This document shows, one piece after another, positions 63,268 to 64,000 of a stretch of 64,000 nt of DNA; position 1 is the stretch's first letter, and the number at the start of each line of letters is the position of its first letter. Source of the DNA: Isochrysis galbana. Its lineage: Eukaryota > Haptophyta > Isochrysidales > Isochrysidaceae. The stretch spans positions 1,732,204-1,796,203 of the forward strand of contig CM030935.1 in the NCBI GenBank assembly GCA_018136815.1, given 5' to 3'. Both the position numbers and the translations under genes were made by a program. The notes beneath the pieces are model-generated. The model worked only from the letters and a program-made list of their open reading frames with translations, did not search any database and had not been told where the DNA came from.

Positions 63268-63465
63268 AACTAAGTTTTTACTTAGTTCGCCCATGGGGGG
63301 GCACGAGCCCCCCCCCCTCTCTCCACTCCTCCCCTGCCATGGGGGAGGAACCACCCATGCTCCTGGCATGCCTGTGGTGTGCCTGATGGCATGCCAGGAG
63401 CAGATTGCCATGCTGACCCACTTCCTTCCCCACAGGCTCGCCTGCCTGTCGGAGCGGAGCCCTGA
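63268..63465 (-). mobile_element. Family A element, 3' part only
   Basis: Starts with the near-palindrome AACTAAGTTTTTACTTAGTT (63268-63287), then GCCCATGGGGGGGCACGAGC, CCCCTGCCATGGGGGAGGAA and CCACAGGCTCGCCTGCCTGT, and ends about 63465. It is 5'-truncated like the copies at 1581 and 5503. Confidence 0.8.
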
Positions 63466-63714
63466 AAAGTCGGGTGGTTGGATCTCTCCGGTGAGTGAGG
63501 GGGGCGCGTCGATCTTTTTTCGGGAATGACCTCGACCTGCGGGCTGGTGTTGGATATGCCATGTGGGGCATAAATTTGCCCCCCTTTTCTCTTTTCTGGG
63601 CATGATCAACCCCCAAAATGTCCCCACATTGTCTACTCATTATAGGCACGAGTATTCGTGTGAGGTACGCCCATACTCATAGTTGAACAGTCACCCTTGT
63701 TGCTACTGACACAC

Positions 63715-63870
63715 AAGACACACAGATTCGAATTCCCTTTTGTGTGCCAAGCCCAGGTTTGCAGATTTTGGTCTCGTAATTTGATGCGATTCGAATATTT
63801 GTTTTTGCTGTTACCGTGTTACCGTTACTATAATTAATTGTTGGCTCGTTATTTAAGGAAATAAACAAAC
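63715..63870 (+). repeat. Family H repeat
   Basis: Similar to 60440-60600. On the minus strand both can be read as ETKI(C/G)xPGL ... RICxxCV, but neither copy has an otherwise conserved frame. 63466-63714 and 63871-64000 show no gene. Confidence 0.5.
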
Positions 63871-64000
63871 ACGACTTCGACTTCACGCTCTGTGGTCGCT
63901 CGGCGAGACTCTCTCTCTCTCTTTTCGGCCGACGGAAGGAAGTTTGATCCGAAATATTCTCCGGTCCCAAGATATTCCGTGGGTGGCATCTGCGTGCCTC

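Overview
This is a window of nuclear DNA from a eukaryote, most likely a microalga with a complex (secondary) plastid. The evidence is: short introns of about 70-210 nt with GT-AG borders and one GC-AG border; solitary monocistronic genes separated by repeat-rich DNA; non-LTR retrotransposon and PIF/Harbinger remnants; TTAGGG-type telomere motifs; and a nuclear TatA/B-like gene whose product starts with a signal peptide plus an Ala/Arg/Pro-rich presequence, as expected for import into a plastid of red-algal descent. A haptophyte-like source is my best guess (TTAGGG repeats, GC richness, GC-AG introns), but this is inference. No rRNA, tRNA or CRISPR array was found.

Layout, left to right. 0-6 kb: the N-terminal part of an acidic Glu-rich protein (minus strand, running off the edge), a tentative three-exon gene, repeats. 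6.4-8.3 kb: a CAF16/ABCI-like soluble ABC ATPase (minus). 10.1-12.7 kb: a decayed PIF/Harbinger transposon with a SANT-like ORF and a transposase facing each other. 13.3-15.6 kb: a homeodomain-PAS transcription factor. 16.4-17.6 kb: a mosaic of retroelement fragments. 17.9-19.9 kb: an HSL-family alpha/beta hydrolase with a Cys-rich N-terminal part (minus). 21.9-23.3 kb: an R2R3-MYB. 27.0-28.7 kb: an AAAP/SLC38-type amino-acid transporter. 29.5-30.9 kb: a LINE 3' portion. 31.5-32.3 kb: the TatA/B-like gene (minus). 33.4-36.4 kb: a PDZ-PDZ-pseudokinase-PDZ-PDZ scaffold. 39.3-41.4 kb: a five-exon tandem DCD-domain gene (minus). 45.3-46.2 kb: the tRNA guanine-N7 methyltransferase Trm8/METTL1. 48.1-48.6 kb: a small basic N-terminus protein. 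54.3-57.0 kb: a polyQ SAC3/GANP protein of the LENG8/Thp3 type (minus), crossed by a 100-N assembly gap and divergent from a small acidic ORF. 61.4-62.5 kb: the mRNA export factor RAE1.

The genes are not an operon or cluster. Two, RAE1 and the LENG8-like SAC3 protein, both belong to mRNA processing/export, and there are two transcription factors, but adjacency carries no functional meaning here. A recurrent feature is a C/T-rich leader on the coding strand directly before the start codon.

At least eight dispersed repeat families (called A-H here) plus LINE fragments fill the spaces. Family A ends in the near-palindrome AACTAAGTATAAACTTAGTT, and one copy (42655-43406) is bracketed by a perfect 16-bp target-site duplication, so it is a real mobile element. 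Families A, C and G often sit side by side. Exon models below were built by hand from reading frames, splice borders and phase agreement; database similarity was judged from memory only.
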